A program made the position numbers and the translations under genes. Source: Chitinophagales bacterium (GTDB taxonomy: Bacteria > Bacteroidota > Bacteroidia > Chitinophagales > Chitinophagaceae). Taken from it: 64,000 nt of DNA. Positions 18,154-27,411 of the stretch are shown here, piece after piece; positions within the stretch are counted from its first letter, which is position 1; each line of letters begins with the position of its first letter. Under the pieces are notes generated by a model, which was given only the letters and a program-made list of their open reading frames with translations, was not told where the DNA came from and did no database searches. The stretch is taken from positions 30,723 to 94,722 of the forward strand of contig JAJPKJ010000044.1 in the NCBI GenBank assembly GCA_021323755.1, written 5' to 3'.

Positions 18154-19752
18154 TTAAATGGATGCAATATCCCACCCTTGCCGGTACTCGCGATCCAGGT
18201 ATTTATTGGCATCAGCATTATTGGTAATTTTTAAATTAGCCGCATCATACTTTAATAATTTTCCTGTTCTCAATGCCACTGCGTATAAATTAATGGCTTC
18301 TGTAATGTGCTCTGCTTCCGAAAAATTGCCCGGATATTGTTTGCCGGTTTTGCAGGCATCAACAAATAATGGTAATGCGGCAGAAGTTTGTTCAACCTGA
18401 CTGCGTTTATCTGCGTTGGCATTTGCCGGCGCGTCCATTTTTTTACCGGAAATGATTTGGGGATTCTGCACATTAAACCCTGCAAGAATTTTTCCTTTAT
18501 CCCCCACAAACATCATTCCTTCCGGTGGCAAATCTTTATTGTCCTCTAATAATTCTGTGGGAATGGGTGGCCGCATTCCGCCATCATACCAGCATAAATC
18601 TACCGGTGGTCGGGAACCATTTGCAGGATATTTGAATCGAACCGTGCTCGCCATGGGAAAAGAAAAATTATTTTGAATTTGAAAAGGGACAGGATCTTTC
18701 ATTCCACAAACATGACTGAGATTTGGAATAATGGTGGTCGGCGCTGTTAATTGCAACGCATTGAAAACGGTCCACAAGCTATAATGTCCCATGTCTGCCA
18801 TTGAACCTCCGCCGAAATCGTACCATCCGCGAAATACCATATTGGTGTAATTGGGATGATAGGGTCGAAAAGATTCTGATCCTAACCACAAATCCCAATC
18901 CAATCCGCTGGGAACAGGCGGTGTGTCTATAGGGATAGTAGAGTATTGAGGCCATACCGGACGGTTTGTCCAGTTATGAACTTCAGCAAGCGTTCCAATC
19001 GCACCGGCATTGATCCATGCCATTACTGTTTCCATCGAGCCATTCGAATCCCAGGGAATCAGATGTGTTATCACTTTACTCTCGCGGGATTTTGCAATGA
19101 CTTTTTTTCCTTCGATCAACCGATTGGAAAGTGGTTTATGTACCAAAACATGTTTCCCTCTTTTTATTGCAGCCATTGAGATTAATCCATGAAGATGATC
19201 GGGTGTCATTATTTTAACCGCGTCAAGATCTTTTTCTTTTTCAAGGAGCTCACGAAAATCAGCGTAAGCTGCACATCCATTATATTTTAATTCCGGATGA
19301 ACATTGGCATAAAAATTATCAACGATTGATTTTCCATTATCCCTGCCGCCGGGAATTGAATTATCTCCACCGGGTTCCCAATCAGGTTTGTTAATGGTTT
19401 TACGAATTTCACTTTTTAGCCAATCCTTTGCCCAGTCCTTATAGCCAACCGCTTCTTTGTTTGGATCGCAAACGGCAACGACATGAAACTGGGTATTGGC
19501 AAGCAAGGGCAATAATTCCCTGATGCCCTGGGTGCCAACGCCGATATAGGCTAATGTTATCTTATCACTCGGGGCAACATAATTTCTACCGCCGAGAACA
19601 TGACGCGGTACAATCGTAAATGCCAACGCAGAAGTTGCCATTACTTCAACAAATTTTCGCCGGTTTAACGAAGATTTTTTTTGCGGGGAATTTGAAAATG
19701 ATTCGTGATTGGTTTCCTGAGCATGGTCAGGTGTTTGAATCGCTTTTGTCAT
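18154..19752 (-). CDS. Exported Gfo/Idh/MocA-family oxidoreductase
   Basis: A 532-residue protein with a twin-arginine signal (Arg31-Arg32 in NRRKF), a Rossmann nucleotide-binding loop (GVGTQG, 71-76) and the C-terminal alpha/beta domain of the family, including the NWTNRPVWP segment typical of long periplasmic members. The catalytic Lys is kept in H-K-P (205-207), but the Glu of the usual EKP motif is His. Family members oxidise or reduce sugars with NAD(P). Export by the Tat route would let the cofactor travel bound to the folded enzyme. It is part of a leftward cluster of three such enzymes. Confidence 0.9.
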   Translation of the reverse strand: MTKAIQTPDHAQETNHESFSNSPQKKSSLNRRKFVEVMATSALAFTIVPRHVLGGRNYVAPSDKITLAYIGVGTQGIRELLPLLANTQFHVVAVCDPNKEAVGYKDWAKDWLKSEIRKTINKPDWEPGGDNSIPGGRDNGKSIVDNFYANVHPELKYNGCAAYADFRELLEKEKDLDAVKIMTPDHLHGLISMAAIKRGKHVLVHKPLSNRLIEGKKVIAKSRESKVITHLIPWDSNGSMETVMAWINAGAIGTLAEVHNWTNRPVWPQYSTIPIDTPPVPSGLDWDLWLGSESFRPYHPNYTNMVFRGWYDFGGGSMADMGHYSLWTVFNALQLTAPTTIIPNLSHVCGMKDPVPFQIQNNFSFPMASTVRFKYPANGSRPPVDLCWYDGGMRPPIPTELLEDNKDLPPEGMMFVGDKGKILAGFNVQNPQIISGKKMDAPANANADKRSQVEQTSAALPLFVDACKTGKQYPGNFSEAEHITEAINLYAVALRTGKLLKYDAANLKITNNADANKYLDREYRQGWDIASI

Positions 19753-19897
19753 ATAGCATTATTTAACGTTAGAGAGTGTTTCTAAAAATACTGAATTTCC
19801 CCTTAATAAATTCAAAGAATTTTTAAGGAATATTTTTGGGTATGGCAACCCGAAATCTTCACCTATACTAAACCGTTAGTTCTATTCGTCCGCCCGC

Positions 19898-20314
19898 TCA
19901 TTCGGCGCTGGCACTCCCCGGAAGGATATCAAAACGGTAGGTCATGGTTGCTGCTGCCCCCAGGTTATTTTGGATAACGATTCGTCCGACGGATAACGCA
20001 GTGACTTCTAGACGCGAACTGCAACTGTTAATAATGGGAAGCTGCCGCCATTGCATGCCTTGTTCAACAACATAAACTGCATAAGCTTTTACCGAACCAC
20101 CCTGAATGACCGATTGGGTGATTTCCGGAATTACGAAAGTATAAGGTTGAGATGAATCAATGGTAATGTTTTGAAAAAACACACTTTGAAGATCATTATT
20201 TACGGCTTGATTTTGATCAACACCCCTTGGTGCCGTAACTTCTTTACTGCAGCAAAGAAAAATACCACCAATGAAAATAGCGCTTACCAATAAAAGCAGG
20301 TTAGCTTTTTTCAT
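19898..20314 (-). CDS. Putative lipoprotein of unknown function
   Basis: A 138-residue protein with a lipoprotein signal: a basic start, a hydrophobic core and a lipobox ending in FLCC, so lipidation at Cys21 or Cys22 and attachment to a membrane are likely. The mature part is rich in Val, Ile, Gln and Ser, suggesting a beta-sandwich. It lies inside the oxidoreductase cluster in the same direction (about 110 and 145 bases from its neighbours). I do not recognise the family. Confidence 0.7.
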   Translation of the reverse strand: MKKANLLLLVSAIFIGGIFLCCSKEVTAPRGVDQNQAVNNDLQSVFFQNITIDSSQPYTFVIPEITQSVIQGGSVKAYAVYVVEQGMQWRQLPIINSCSSRLEVTALSVGRIVIQNNLGAAATMTYRFDILPGSASAE

Positions 20315-20427
20315 AAACAGAATTTTAAATTAGAGGCGAAAGAAATGTTGAAAGGGGTTATTAAATGTACATTCTTTTAAAGATATCAGCCAAATTTGAA
20401 TTTGCAGATTTGGCTGCCCTTACTTTT

Positions 20428-21522
20428 CTACTGCTTCAAATAAATCTTTTTACCGGCGATTGCCGATTGCTTTGCAGCTTCCAAAATCCTTACTACAATA
20501 AGATTATTCTCCAATGAGGAAAGATCTTTGTCTGCGTTTATTTTTCCGCTCAATACATCAGACAAATAGCGGATATTGTCTTTATAAACATAAGGCTTCA
20601 CCTCAACGGAACCATTGATGGCTGAATCCTTTTGTATCAAGGTGGTTCCATTAAGTGCATGCAGGTAGCCCGTTTTACCAAAGACTTCTAAATCCTTTAT
20701 GCCGAAAGGCCAATTCCAGGAGGCTTCAATAAGTCCGGTAGCATTTGGATATTCAACCATAATCGTTGCATCATCATCAACCTTTGGATAAATGTTCGGT
20801 TTGATATGTTTTGTTATTGCAGTTACTGAAAGGGGTGTTTCATTATGCATCAACCAGGTCATCAGGTTGGCGCCATAACAGCCAAAATCCATCAACGCTC
20901 CTCCTCCGTTTTTTACCGGATCTGTTAGCCATTTTAAAAAATCAGGACTGCATCCGATTTCTACCGGTCCCTGATGTCCGTCATGCACCACCATTTTTAT
21001 TATGTTGCCTATCGCTTGTTGCGAATTTATCATGTTGTAGGCTTGCTGATTGGTGGGGTACCAGGTTGTTTCATAATTGGTGAGCAATTGTATTTTATAT
21101 TGTTTTGCAAGAAAGGCCATTCGCTCAGCATCTTTTACGGTGGTAGCGAGTGGCTTTTCAACCATCACCGAAATCCCTTTTGGCGCGCAGGTTTCCACGA
21201 CAGCGATATGATCAGCGATTGCATTATAAGCAAGAACGACATCAGGTTTTATATGCTGCAACATTTCAGAAAGATCTTTGTAAAATAAAGAATCGGGCAA
21301 ACCGAAACGATCCTTATATTTTCTTGCCAATTGCCCATCGCTCTCGGCGATTCCAACAATGATCACTTCGCCGCTTTTGAATTGGTGCATGATGTTGTTG
21401 ACATGATCATGGTTTAACCCCGCAACTCCAACTTTCAACAGTGGCTGTGCAAGCGTGTTTATATTTAAGAGCATGGATACTAAAAAAGAAAGAAAGGATG
21501 TTTTAAGAAATATATTTTTCAT
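20428..21522 (-). CDS. Secreted Gfo/Idh/MocA-family oxidoreductase
   Basis: A 364-residue protein with a Sec-type signal peptide (cleavage near LAQ, residue 26) instead of the Tat signal on its neighbours. It has a Rossmann loop (GVAGLNHDH), the canonical EKP motif (122-124) with catalytic Lys123, and the family's substrate domain (GGGALMDFGCYGAN). Dependence on NAD(P) outside the cytoplasm without Tat export is odd. Either the signal is really an anchor or the cofactor is acquired after export. It starts 24 bases downstream of the next oxidoreductase gene, so the two are almost certainly co-transcribed. Confidence 0.88.
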   Translation of the reverse strand: MKNIFLKTSFLSFLVSMLLNINTLAQPLLKVGVAGLNHDHVNNIMHQFKSGEVIIVGIAESDGQLARKYKDRFGLPDSLFYKDLSEMLQHIKPDVVLAYNAIADHIAVVETCAPKGISVMVEKPLATTVKDAERMAFLAKQYKIQLLTNYETTWYPTNQQAYNMINSQQAIGNIIKMVVHDGHQGPVEIGCSPDFLKWLTDPVKNGGGALMDFGCYGANLMTWLMHNETPLSVTAITKHIKPNIYPKVDDDATIMVEYPNATGLIEASWNWPFGIKDLEVFGKTGYLHALNGTTLIQKDSAINGSVEVKPYVYKDNIRYLSDVLSGKINADKDLSSLENNLIVVRILEAAKQSAIAGKKIYLKQ

Positions 21523-21546
21523 ATAAACAAAGTTGATGAATGCTAA

Positions 21547-23022
21547 CTATAATGTCAATTCGCCCCAACCTTTGCGATATTCACGTTTTACAAATTGATT
21601 CGCCGGTTCAAAATTCGTGATGCGCATATTTTCTCCATCCCATTTATAGGTGATATATCTTCCTGGCGTCTTATCATGGTCGCGAAGGTTAAAACTTCTT
21701 AATAACAGATTTCCCATGAGCACGGTTTCGGTTAGCGGACCGGCATATCCTTCAAAGGGAGAATCAACTTCTGCGTTCCCATAACCCGCGATGCAGGCAT
21801 CGATCCATTGCCACCAATGCCCCGCCATATCCCCCGGCACGCGCGGATATTTTTTTGGAACGTTGACATCTTTATTCAAAGAGAGCGGTAATAATCTTGG
21901 ATGACTTCCACCCCAACCACAAGACACTTTTCCTTTTGTGCCGATAAATAAGCTCCCTCCCTCAAAATCATTTTCTTCCGGAACATCACAGAGCGCTTCA
22001 TTCATATTTACGCTTTCGTCAAGTTCATCCGGACGATCGGGAACGATTCCGCCATCCATCCAATAAAGCAAAAGATCGCGCCCGTTTTTTAATTTGAATT
22101 TATAACGAAGAATGCTTGATGGGGGGATGCTTTCTGCATAGTCTGCTTCCTGAAATATTCCCGAATAGACCGTGCTTGCGCTTCCGGTAATTTCTGTTGG
22201 ATAACCGAGCTCTAGAAGTTTAAATGAAGGACCGATTATGTGGCAAGCCATATCTCCCAATGCGCCGGTTCCAAATCTCCACCAGCCGCGCCAGTTAAAT
22301 GGAACTAGATTTCCGATATAATCTGTTTGCTCTGCTGTGCCGAGCCAAAGATCCCAGTTCAGTTCTTTAGGCACAGGCGGACGATCTTTTGGCCAGGGAA
22401 TACCCTGCGGCCATACCGGCCGGTTCGTCCAGTTGTAAACTTTTTCAATATCACCGATCAATCCTGCTTCAAACCATTCGCGCATCGTGCGCATGCCTTC
22501 ACAAGAAGCGCCCTGGTCTCCCATCTGCGTGATCACCCTATACTTTTTTGCAGCCTGGGTTAAAATTCGCGCTTCGTAAATATCGTGAGTTAGCGGTTTT
22601 TGGAGATAAAGATGTTTTTTTAATTTCATTGCATTCAATCCAACGATCGCATGATTGTGATCGGGAATAGCAACCGTCACCGCATCAAAATTCTTACTTT
22701 CTTTCTCAAACATTTCGCGCCAATCCTGGTAAAACCCGGCCTTTGGGAATTCTTTTCTTCTCGGTGCCGCCATCCGATCATCCACGTCGCACAAAAATGC
22801 GATCACGGCATTTTTTTTCGGATTGGCTGCATGATAGTGAATATCACTTCCCCCCTCCCCGCCGCAGCCAACGGCCGCGATGTATAATTTATCGCTCGGG
22901 GCAACAAAACCTTTACCTCCGATTACATGGCGCGGAACAATATATAATCCCGCAAAAGTGAGCGCTGAATGTCTGATGAAATTTCCGCGACTGACCTGGT
23001 TCTTTAGATTTTTATTTCTCAT
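21547..23022 (-). CDS. Exported Gfo/Idh/MocA-family oxidoreductase
   Basis: A 491-residue relative of the 18.2-19.8 kb enzyme (shared APSDK, NWTNRPVWPQ and family C-terminus). The ATG at 23022 is preferred; an earlier one (23109) adds 29 unrelated residues. The Tat signal is degenerate: SRGNFIR (11-17) lacks the second Arg, although a hydrophobic stretch and RHV follow. The Rossmann loop is GCGGEG (52-57) and the catalytic motif is QKP (141-143), with Gln in place of Glu. It is probably the first gene of the leftward sugar-oxidation cluster. Confidence 0.87.
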   Translation of the reverse strand: MRNKNLKNQVSRGNFIRHSALTFAGLYIVPRHVIGGKGFVAPSDKLYIAAVGCGGEGGSDIHYHAANPKKNAVIAFLCDVDDRMAAPRRKEFPKAGFYQDWREMFEKESKNFDAVTVAIPDHNHAIVGLNAMKLKKHLYLQKPLTHDIYEARILTQAAKKYRVITQMGDQGASCEGMRTMREWFEAGLIGDIEKVYNWTNRPVWPQGIPWPKDRPPVPKELNWDLWLGTAEQTDYIGNLVPFNWRGWWRFGTGALGDMACHIIGPSFKLLELGYPTEITGSASTVYSGIFQEADYAESIPPSSILRYKFKLKNGRDLLLYWMDGGIVPDRPDELDESVNMNEALCDVPEENDFEGGSLFIGTKGKVSCGWGGSHPRLLPLSLNKDVNVPKKYPRVPGDMAGHWWQWIDACIAGYGNAEVDSPFEGYAGPLTETVLMGNLLLRSFNLRDHDKTPGRYITYKWDGENMRITNFEPANQFVKREYRKGWGELTL

Positions 23023-23322
23023 AACGGAGGTTTTATCAAATATTAATGGAGCGAATAAAGATAATGCATTCCTGTTTTTAGAAAACAGAATGTTAGGCAC
23101 CTGCCTCATCAGCCATTTTCACATATACATACACGTTAGTGATACCCTAATTGCCTTACTTTAAAAAACCGGACAAAATCTGAATTTGCCACTGGTGTAA
23201 TTTAAGAATTAATTACCGCGCATAGTGATAACTGTGCGCTTTACAGTTATTACTTTTATCGGGATGTATTTTTTGGAAAAAAATAATTCAATCCCTTAAC
23301 TAACATTCTTAAGACATACACA
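23023..23322. promoter_or_regulatory. Divergent intergenic region with hairpin
   Basis: Three hundred bases between the oxidoreductase cluster (leftward) and the outer membrane barrel gene (rightward). It contains a hairpin at 23218-23239 (GCGCATAG, loop TGATAA, CTGTGCGC, one G-U pair), about 85 bases before the barrel start. It is followed by a T-rich but interrupted tract, so it could be a leader structure, an operator or a weak terminator. No perfect TAnnTTTG box was found. Confidence 0.4.
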
Positions 23323-25764
23323 GTGAAACCCTTACCGATAGCCATTCTCCTCATTTTTGCATCTCTCATTTCTCTTGCACAAAATCCGAAACCCAATATA
23401 ATTGTCAGGGGTTCAGTGATTGATTCCACGACCAAGAAACCGCTTCCTTATGTTACGGTTGGCTTACAGGATGCAAAAACAAAGCTCGCCGTAAAAAGTG
23501 TGGTTTCAAAAGATGATGGCAGTTTTGAAATATCGGCCACGGGTGATAGGAATTACCTTCTCGTATTGGCTTTTACCGGCTACGGTAATAAAATTATGGC
23601 TTTAAAAAATGATGGGAAAGTTGTCGATATCGGACAAATAACCTTATCGACATCGGGCAAACAGCTTAAAGAAGTCACCATTACCGCATTAAAGCCCATA
23701 ATGAAAAGACAGATCGATGGCATCACATACGATGTCACCGCCGATCCTGAAAGCCCTGCCCTTACTGCATTAGACATCATGCGTAAAGTGCCGCTGCTGA
23801 CCGTGGACGCTTCTGATAATATCAAGCTGAAAGGAAACAGTAATTATAAAATATTAATAAATGGGAAGGAATCTGCACTGGTAGCCAAAAATCCTTCGGA
23901 CGTTTTAAGGGCGATGCCCGCTACAAATATTGAACGCATCGAAGTGATAACAACCCCACCCGCAAAATATGACGCCGAAGGTCTGGCAGGCATCATCAAT
24001 ATCATTACTAAAAAAGATATCGGTCAAGGTTATAATATTGGCATTAATGGCCGTTATAATTCTGTTTGGGGACCTGGAATGAACATGAATGGCACCCTGA
24101 AGCAAGGCAAATTCGGTCTCTCCGCTTTTGTGGGGTTTAATGTTCGCGGCGATCATACGGTCGGTTTTGGCAACACCCAGAATTTCTTTGCGGATAATTC
24201 CGTTTTATCTCAAACAGGAACCAACACATTTAAAGGCAATAACAAGTACGGAAATGCAGAATTGAGTTATGAAATAGATAGCCTCAATCTGCTGACAGGT
24301 TCTTTTCAATTTTATGCGGGAGCCAATAATCAGCATAGCAGCCAACTTACATCCATACTAGACAGCAACGGGGATATTCAGCAAAAATATCTTTTGTCAA
24401 ACTCCGGATATAATCATTATGAAGGCTTTGATGCATCTATAAATTATCAATTAGGCTTTAAGAAAGATAAGAACCGGTTACTCACCCTGTCTTACAAATA
24501 CAGCTATTCTCCAAACAAGCAATTCACCAATAATATTCTTACCGATACCGTTGATTATGAGTTGCCGAATTACGAACAATACAATAGCGCCGGCAATAAA
24601 GAACACACCATCCAATTAGATTATGTGCATCCTTTCAAAAAAACGACATTGGAAGCTGGCGGAAAAGCAATTCTTAGAAATAATTACAGCGATTTTGAGA
24701 CCAATAATTTTAATGATTCAACGGGAAAATATGAATTAAATACTTTTCAAAGTAATGATTTCAATTATCGCCAGGATATTTACAGTTTGTATAATTCTTA
24801 TCAATATAAACTCGAACAGTGGACTGCAAAAGGTGGTGTGCGTGTTGAACGCACAACGATAGACGCAGATTTTATTTCGGTTGGAAGTGCAGTTAATCAA
24901 AGTTATAATAACCTCATCCCTTCCATTTCTATTCAAAGAAATTTAAAAAGCAGTTCGCTGAACTTTGGATATACCGATAGAATTAGTCGCCCCGGAATTT
25001 ATCAGTTAAATCCTTTTGTTGATCAATCAAATCCGAAATTTATTAATACCGGAAATCCAAATCTGAAACCGGAATTAAATCACACATTTGAATTGAACTA
25101 TAGCAATTTTTCAAAAAGCTCAATTAATATCGGGTTGAGTTATGCGTTCTCTACAAACTCTATTCAAAATGTAAGCAGCCTTCAAACAAACAGTACCGGC
25201 GACACAATAACCCTTACCACTTTTGAAAACCTGGGAAGCAATAGCAGACTGGGTTTCAATGTAAATACGAATTTCATGATCATTAAAGACCTGACCGTTA
25301 CTTTGAATGGACAGGGCGCACATATTTGGCTCAGAGGTTCGTACAATGGTCAGATGTACCATAATCAGGGATTCACCGGCAATGCATTCTTAAGTGCCGG
25401 TTATAAATTTGGAAAAGGATTCCGTTTTGGAATTGATGCAGGTATTTTTAGTGGTGACGTGAATCTACAGGGTAGCTCAAGCGGATTTATTTTTACTTCC
25501 TACGTGCTATCAAGAACTTTTATGAACAAAAAAGCGACGATATCGCTTGTTTGCAATAATCCATACAACAATCTATTCACCTATCATTCCCATACTACAA
25601 CCCCCGACTTCTATCAGTCATCGTTTAACCAGGAGCCTTATCGTTCATTTGCGGTGCGATTCAACTTCAGATTTGGAAAACTGAACAGTGATATAAAAAG
25701 AAATCAGCGCGGGATTAATAATGACGATACCAAAGCCGGCAAAACCAGTAATTCAAATCAATAA
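23323..25764 (+). CDS. Outer membrane beta-barrel protein, TonB-receptor-like
   Basis: An 813-residue outer membrane protein. A signal peptide is followed by a carboxypeptidase-regulatory-like beta-sandwich (about 28-115), a plug-like region with the VITTPPAKYDAEGLAGIINI motif, and a large 14- to 22-strand barrel. The tail after the last strand (FGKLNSD...RGINNDD) is typical of the OMP_b-brl_3 family. These proteins are related to TonB-dependent receptors but often lack a recognisable TonB box, as here. The substrate is unknown, and the gene has no SusD partner next to it. A terminator follows. Confidence 0.88.
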   Translation: MKPLPIAILLIFASLISLAQNPKPNIIVRGSVIDSTTKKPLPYVTVGLQDAKTKLAVKSVVSKDDGSFEISATGDRNYLLVLAFTGYGNKIMALKNDGKVVDIGQITLSTSGKQLKEVTITALKPIMKRQIDGITYDVTADPESPALTALDIMRKVPLLTVDASDNIKLKGNSNYKILINGKESALVAKNPSDVLRAMPATNIERIEVITTPPAKYDAEGLAGIINIITKKDIGQGYNIGINGRYNSVWGPGMNMNGTLKQGKFGLSAFVGFNVRGDHTVGFGNTQNFFADNSVLSQTGTNTFKGNNKYGNAELSYEIDSLNLLTGSFQFYAGANNQHSSQLTSILDSNGDIQQKYLLSNSGYNHYEGFDASINYQLGFKKDKNRLLTLSYKYSYSPNKQFTNNILTDTVDYELPNYEQYNSAGNKEHTIQLDYVHPFKKTTLEAGGKAILRNNYSDFETNNFNDSTGKYELNTFQSNDFNYRQDIYSLYNSYQYKLEQWTAKGGVRVERTTIDADFISVGSAVNQSYNNLIPSISIQRNLKSSSLNFGYTDRISRPGIYQLNPFVDQSNPKFINTGNPNLKPELNHTFELNYSNFSKSSINIGLSYAFSTNSIQNVSSLQTNSTGDTITLTTFENLGSNSRLGFNVNTNFMIIKDLTVTLNGQGAHIWLRGSYNGQMYHNQGFTGNAFLSAGYKFGKGFRFGIDAGIFSGDVNLQGSSSGFIFTSYVLSRTFMNKKATISLVCNNPYNNLFTYHSHTTTPDFYQSSFNQEPYRSFAVRFNFRFGKLNSDIKRNQRGINNDDTKAGKTSNSNQ

Positions 25765-25791
25765 TCATTCATCCGGTCAACATATCAAATC

Positions 25792-25815
25792 GCCATTGGT
25801 AAGAATGGCTTTTCA
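25792..25815 (+). terminator. Terminator after barrel gene
   Basis: A 6-base-pair stem (GCCATT with AATGGC), a 6-base loop and a TTTT tract, 28 bases after the stop codon. It is short, so moderate strength is expected. Confidence 0.6.
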
Positions 25816-25971
25816 ATTTGCTTAAATTATTATAGTTTTATTCCCTCTCTGACCTATATTTGAATCTTAAATAACCTTTGCCCAAACACCAGCCCGTTAT
25901 TTAATTGGCGCGATAAGATTTTGCCGATTATTGATAATCAAAACGCTCACTTCCGGATAAATGAGGTTTGT

Positions 25972-25979
25972 TAAATTTG
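25972..25979 (+). promoter_or_regulatory. Possible -7 box of RND operon
   Basis: TAAATTTG matches the Bacteroidota -7 consensus and lies 43 bases before the TolC start. No good -33 element is present at the expected distance. A second match (TATATTTG, 25855-25862) lies farther upstream. Confidence 0.4.
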
Positions 25980-26022
25980 TATTCGATAAAGAAAATCAGC
26001 GTAATAAAACAGTTCAAATTAT

Positions 26023-27390
26023 ATGAATAACGCCGCCACGGGAGTTAAATCAAGCCTTGTTTTTTTTATTTTACTGATCGTATTTTCCTCATTCTTTAAA
26101 ATCAATGCGCAAAACAATTCTCAAAATGATACGAGTACAAGTTTCACGCTCGGTCAGTGCATTGAATACGCATTAAAGCACCAGCCTGCATTACAGCAAT
26201 CTTTGATTAATATAGATATTGCCAAGGTAACCAATTCCATTAATCTTTCCGGATGGTTGCCTCAAGCCGGAGTCAGTGGAAACCTTACGCATTACCTTGA
26301 ACTGCCAACCAGTTTTGTAAGTAATTCCGGCGGTCAGCAGCAAAAACAAAAGGCGGGGGTTGTCAATACATTCATTCCGTCATTATCCGTTACACAAGCC
26401 ATTTTCAGTCCTTCATTATTATATGCGTCAAAGAGCGCCTCTCTCTACGTACAACAAGCTGAGCAGGTGACGGACAGCACAAAGATATTTTTGGTCTCCA
26501 TTGTAAGTAAATCTTTTTATAATCTTTTGCTTACGCTCGAACAGATCGATGTTTTAAAAGAAGATACGGCAAGACTGAATAAAAATCTCAGCGACACGTA
26601 CCATCAATATATCGCGGGAACTGTTGATGAAACAGATTATGATGAGGCGGCAATTTCATTAAACAATTCAAAAGCCCAGCTCAAACAGGCCTCAGAAAAC
26701 ATTACCCCGCAGTATGCATTGCTAAAACAGGTGATGGGATTCCCTCCGGATAAACAATTCAATGTGAGTTTTGATACGCTGCGGATGATGAATGATATTT
26801 CCTTTGATACCACACAACAATTGCAATATGAAAAACGAATAGAATATCAGCAACTGCAAACAGCAAAAAAATTACAAAGTCAGCTTACTTCCTATTATAA
26901 AAATGCTTTCCTGCCCAGCGTGTCGGCATTTTTCAATTATACCCCGGAGTTTGAAAACAATTCTTTTCCCAGTCTTTTTGGAAGCGCTTACCCATATTCC
27001 TATGTTGGATTATCATTGAGCATTCCCATCTTCACTGGTTTTGCAAGGCTCGAAAACGTGCATCGCTCAAAGCTGCAGGAAAAATTTCTTGACTGGGATG
27101 AAATAGGTCTGCGCTCGCAGATATACTCCGAATATACATCTGCGTTAGCCAACTATAAAAGCAATTTATACAATTTGGAAGCGATGAGGGATAATGAAGA
27201 AAAAGCAAAACGTGTATACGGAATCGTGACTCTACAATACAGCCAGGGCGTTGTTGCTTATTTGAATGTGATCACTGCAGAATCAAATTTGATTTCATCA
27301 GAAATAGGATATATAAATGCGTTGTTCCAATTGCTCTCAAGCAAAATTGATCTTGAAAAAGCAATGGGATTTATTACATATAATCGTTAA
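26023..27390 (+). CDS. TolC-family outer membrane efflux protein
   Basis: A 455-residue exported protein with a signal peptide (about 1-29) and the duplicated helical-hairpin plus beta-strand layout of the TolC family. The repeat is visible as FTLGQCIEYALKHQPALQQ near the start and FLPSVSAFFNY with GLSLSIPIFTGF in the second half. It forms the outer membrane channel of the tripartite efflux pump encoded by the next three genes, and is separated from the adaptor gene by 21 bases. Confidence 0.92.
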   Translation: MNNAATGVKSSLVFFILLIVFSSFFKINAQNNSQNDTSTSFTLGQCIEYALKHQPALQQSLINIDIAKVTNSINLSGWLPQAGVSGNLTHYLELPTSFVSNSGGQQQKQKAGVVNTFIPSLSVTQAIFSPSLLYASKSASLYVQQAEQVTDSTKIFLVSIVSKSFYNLLLTLEQIDVLKEDTARLNKNLSDTYHQYIAGTVDETDYDEAAISLNNSKAQLKQASENITPQYALLKQVMGFPPDKQFNVSFDTLRMMNDISFDTTQQLQYEKRIEYQQLQTAKKLQSQLTSYYKNAFLPSVSAFFNYTPEFENNSFPSLFGSAYPYSYVGLSLSIPIFTGFARLENVHRSKLQEKFLDWDEIGLRSQIYSEYTSALANYKSNLYNLEAMRDNEEKAKRVYGIVTLQYSQGVVAYLNVITAESNLISSEIGYINALFQLLSSKIDLEKAMGFITYNR

Positions 27391-27411
27391 AGCCTTAAAA
27401 CAATTTACTCC

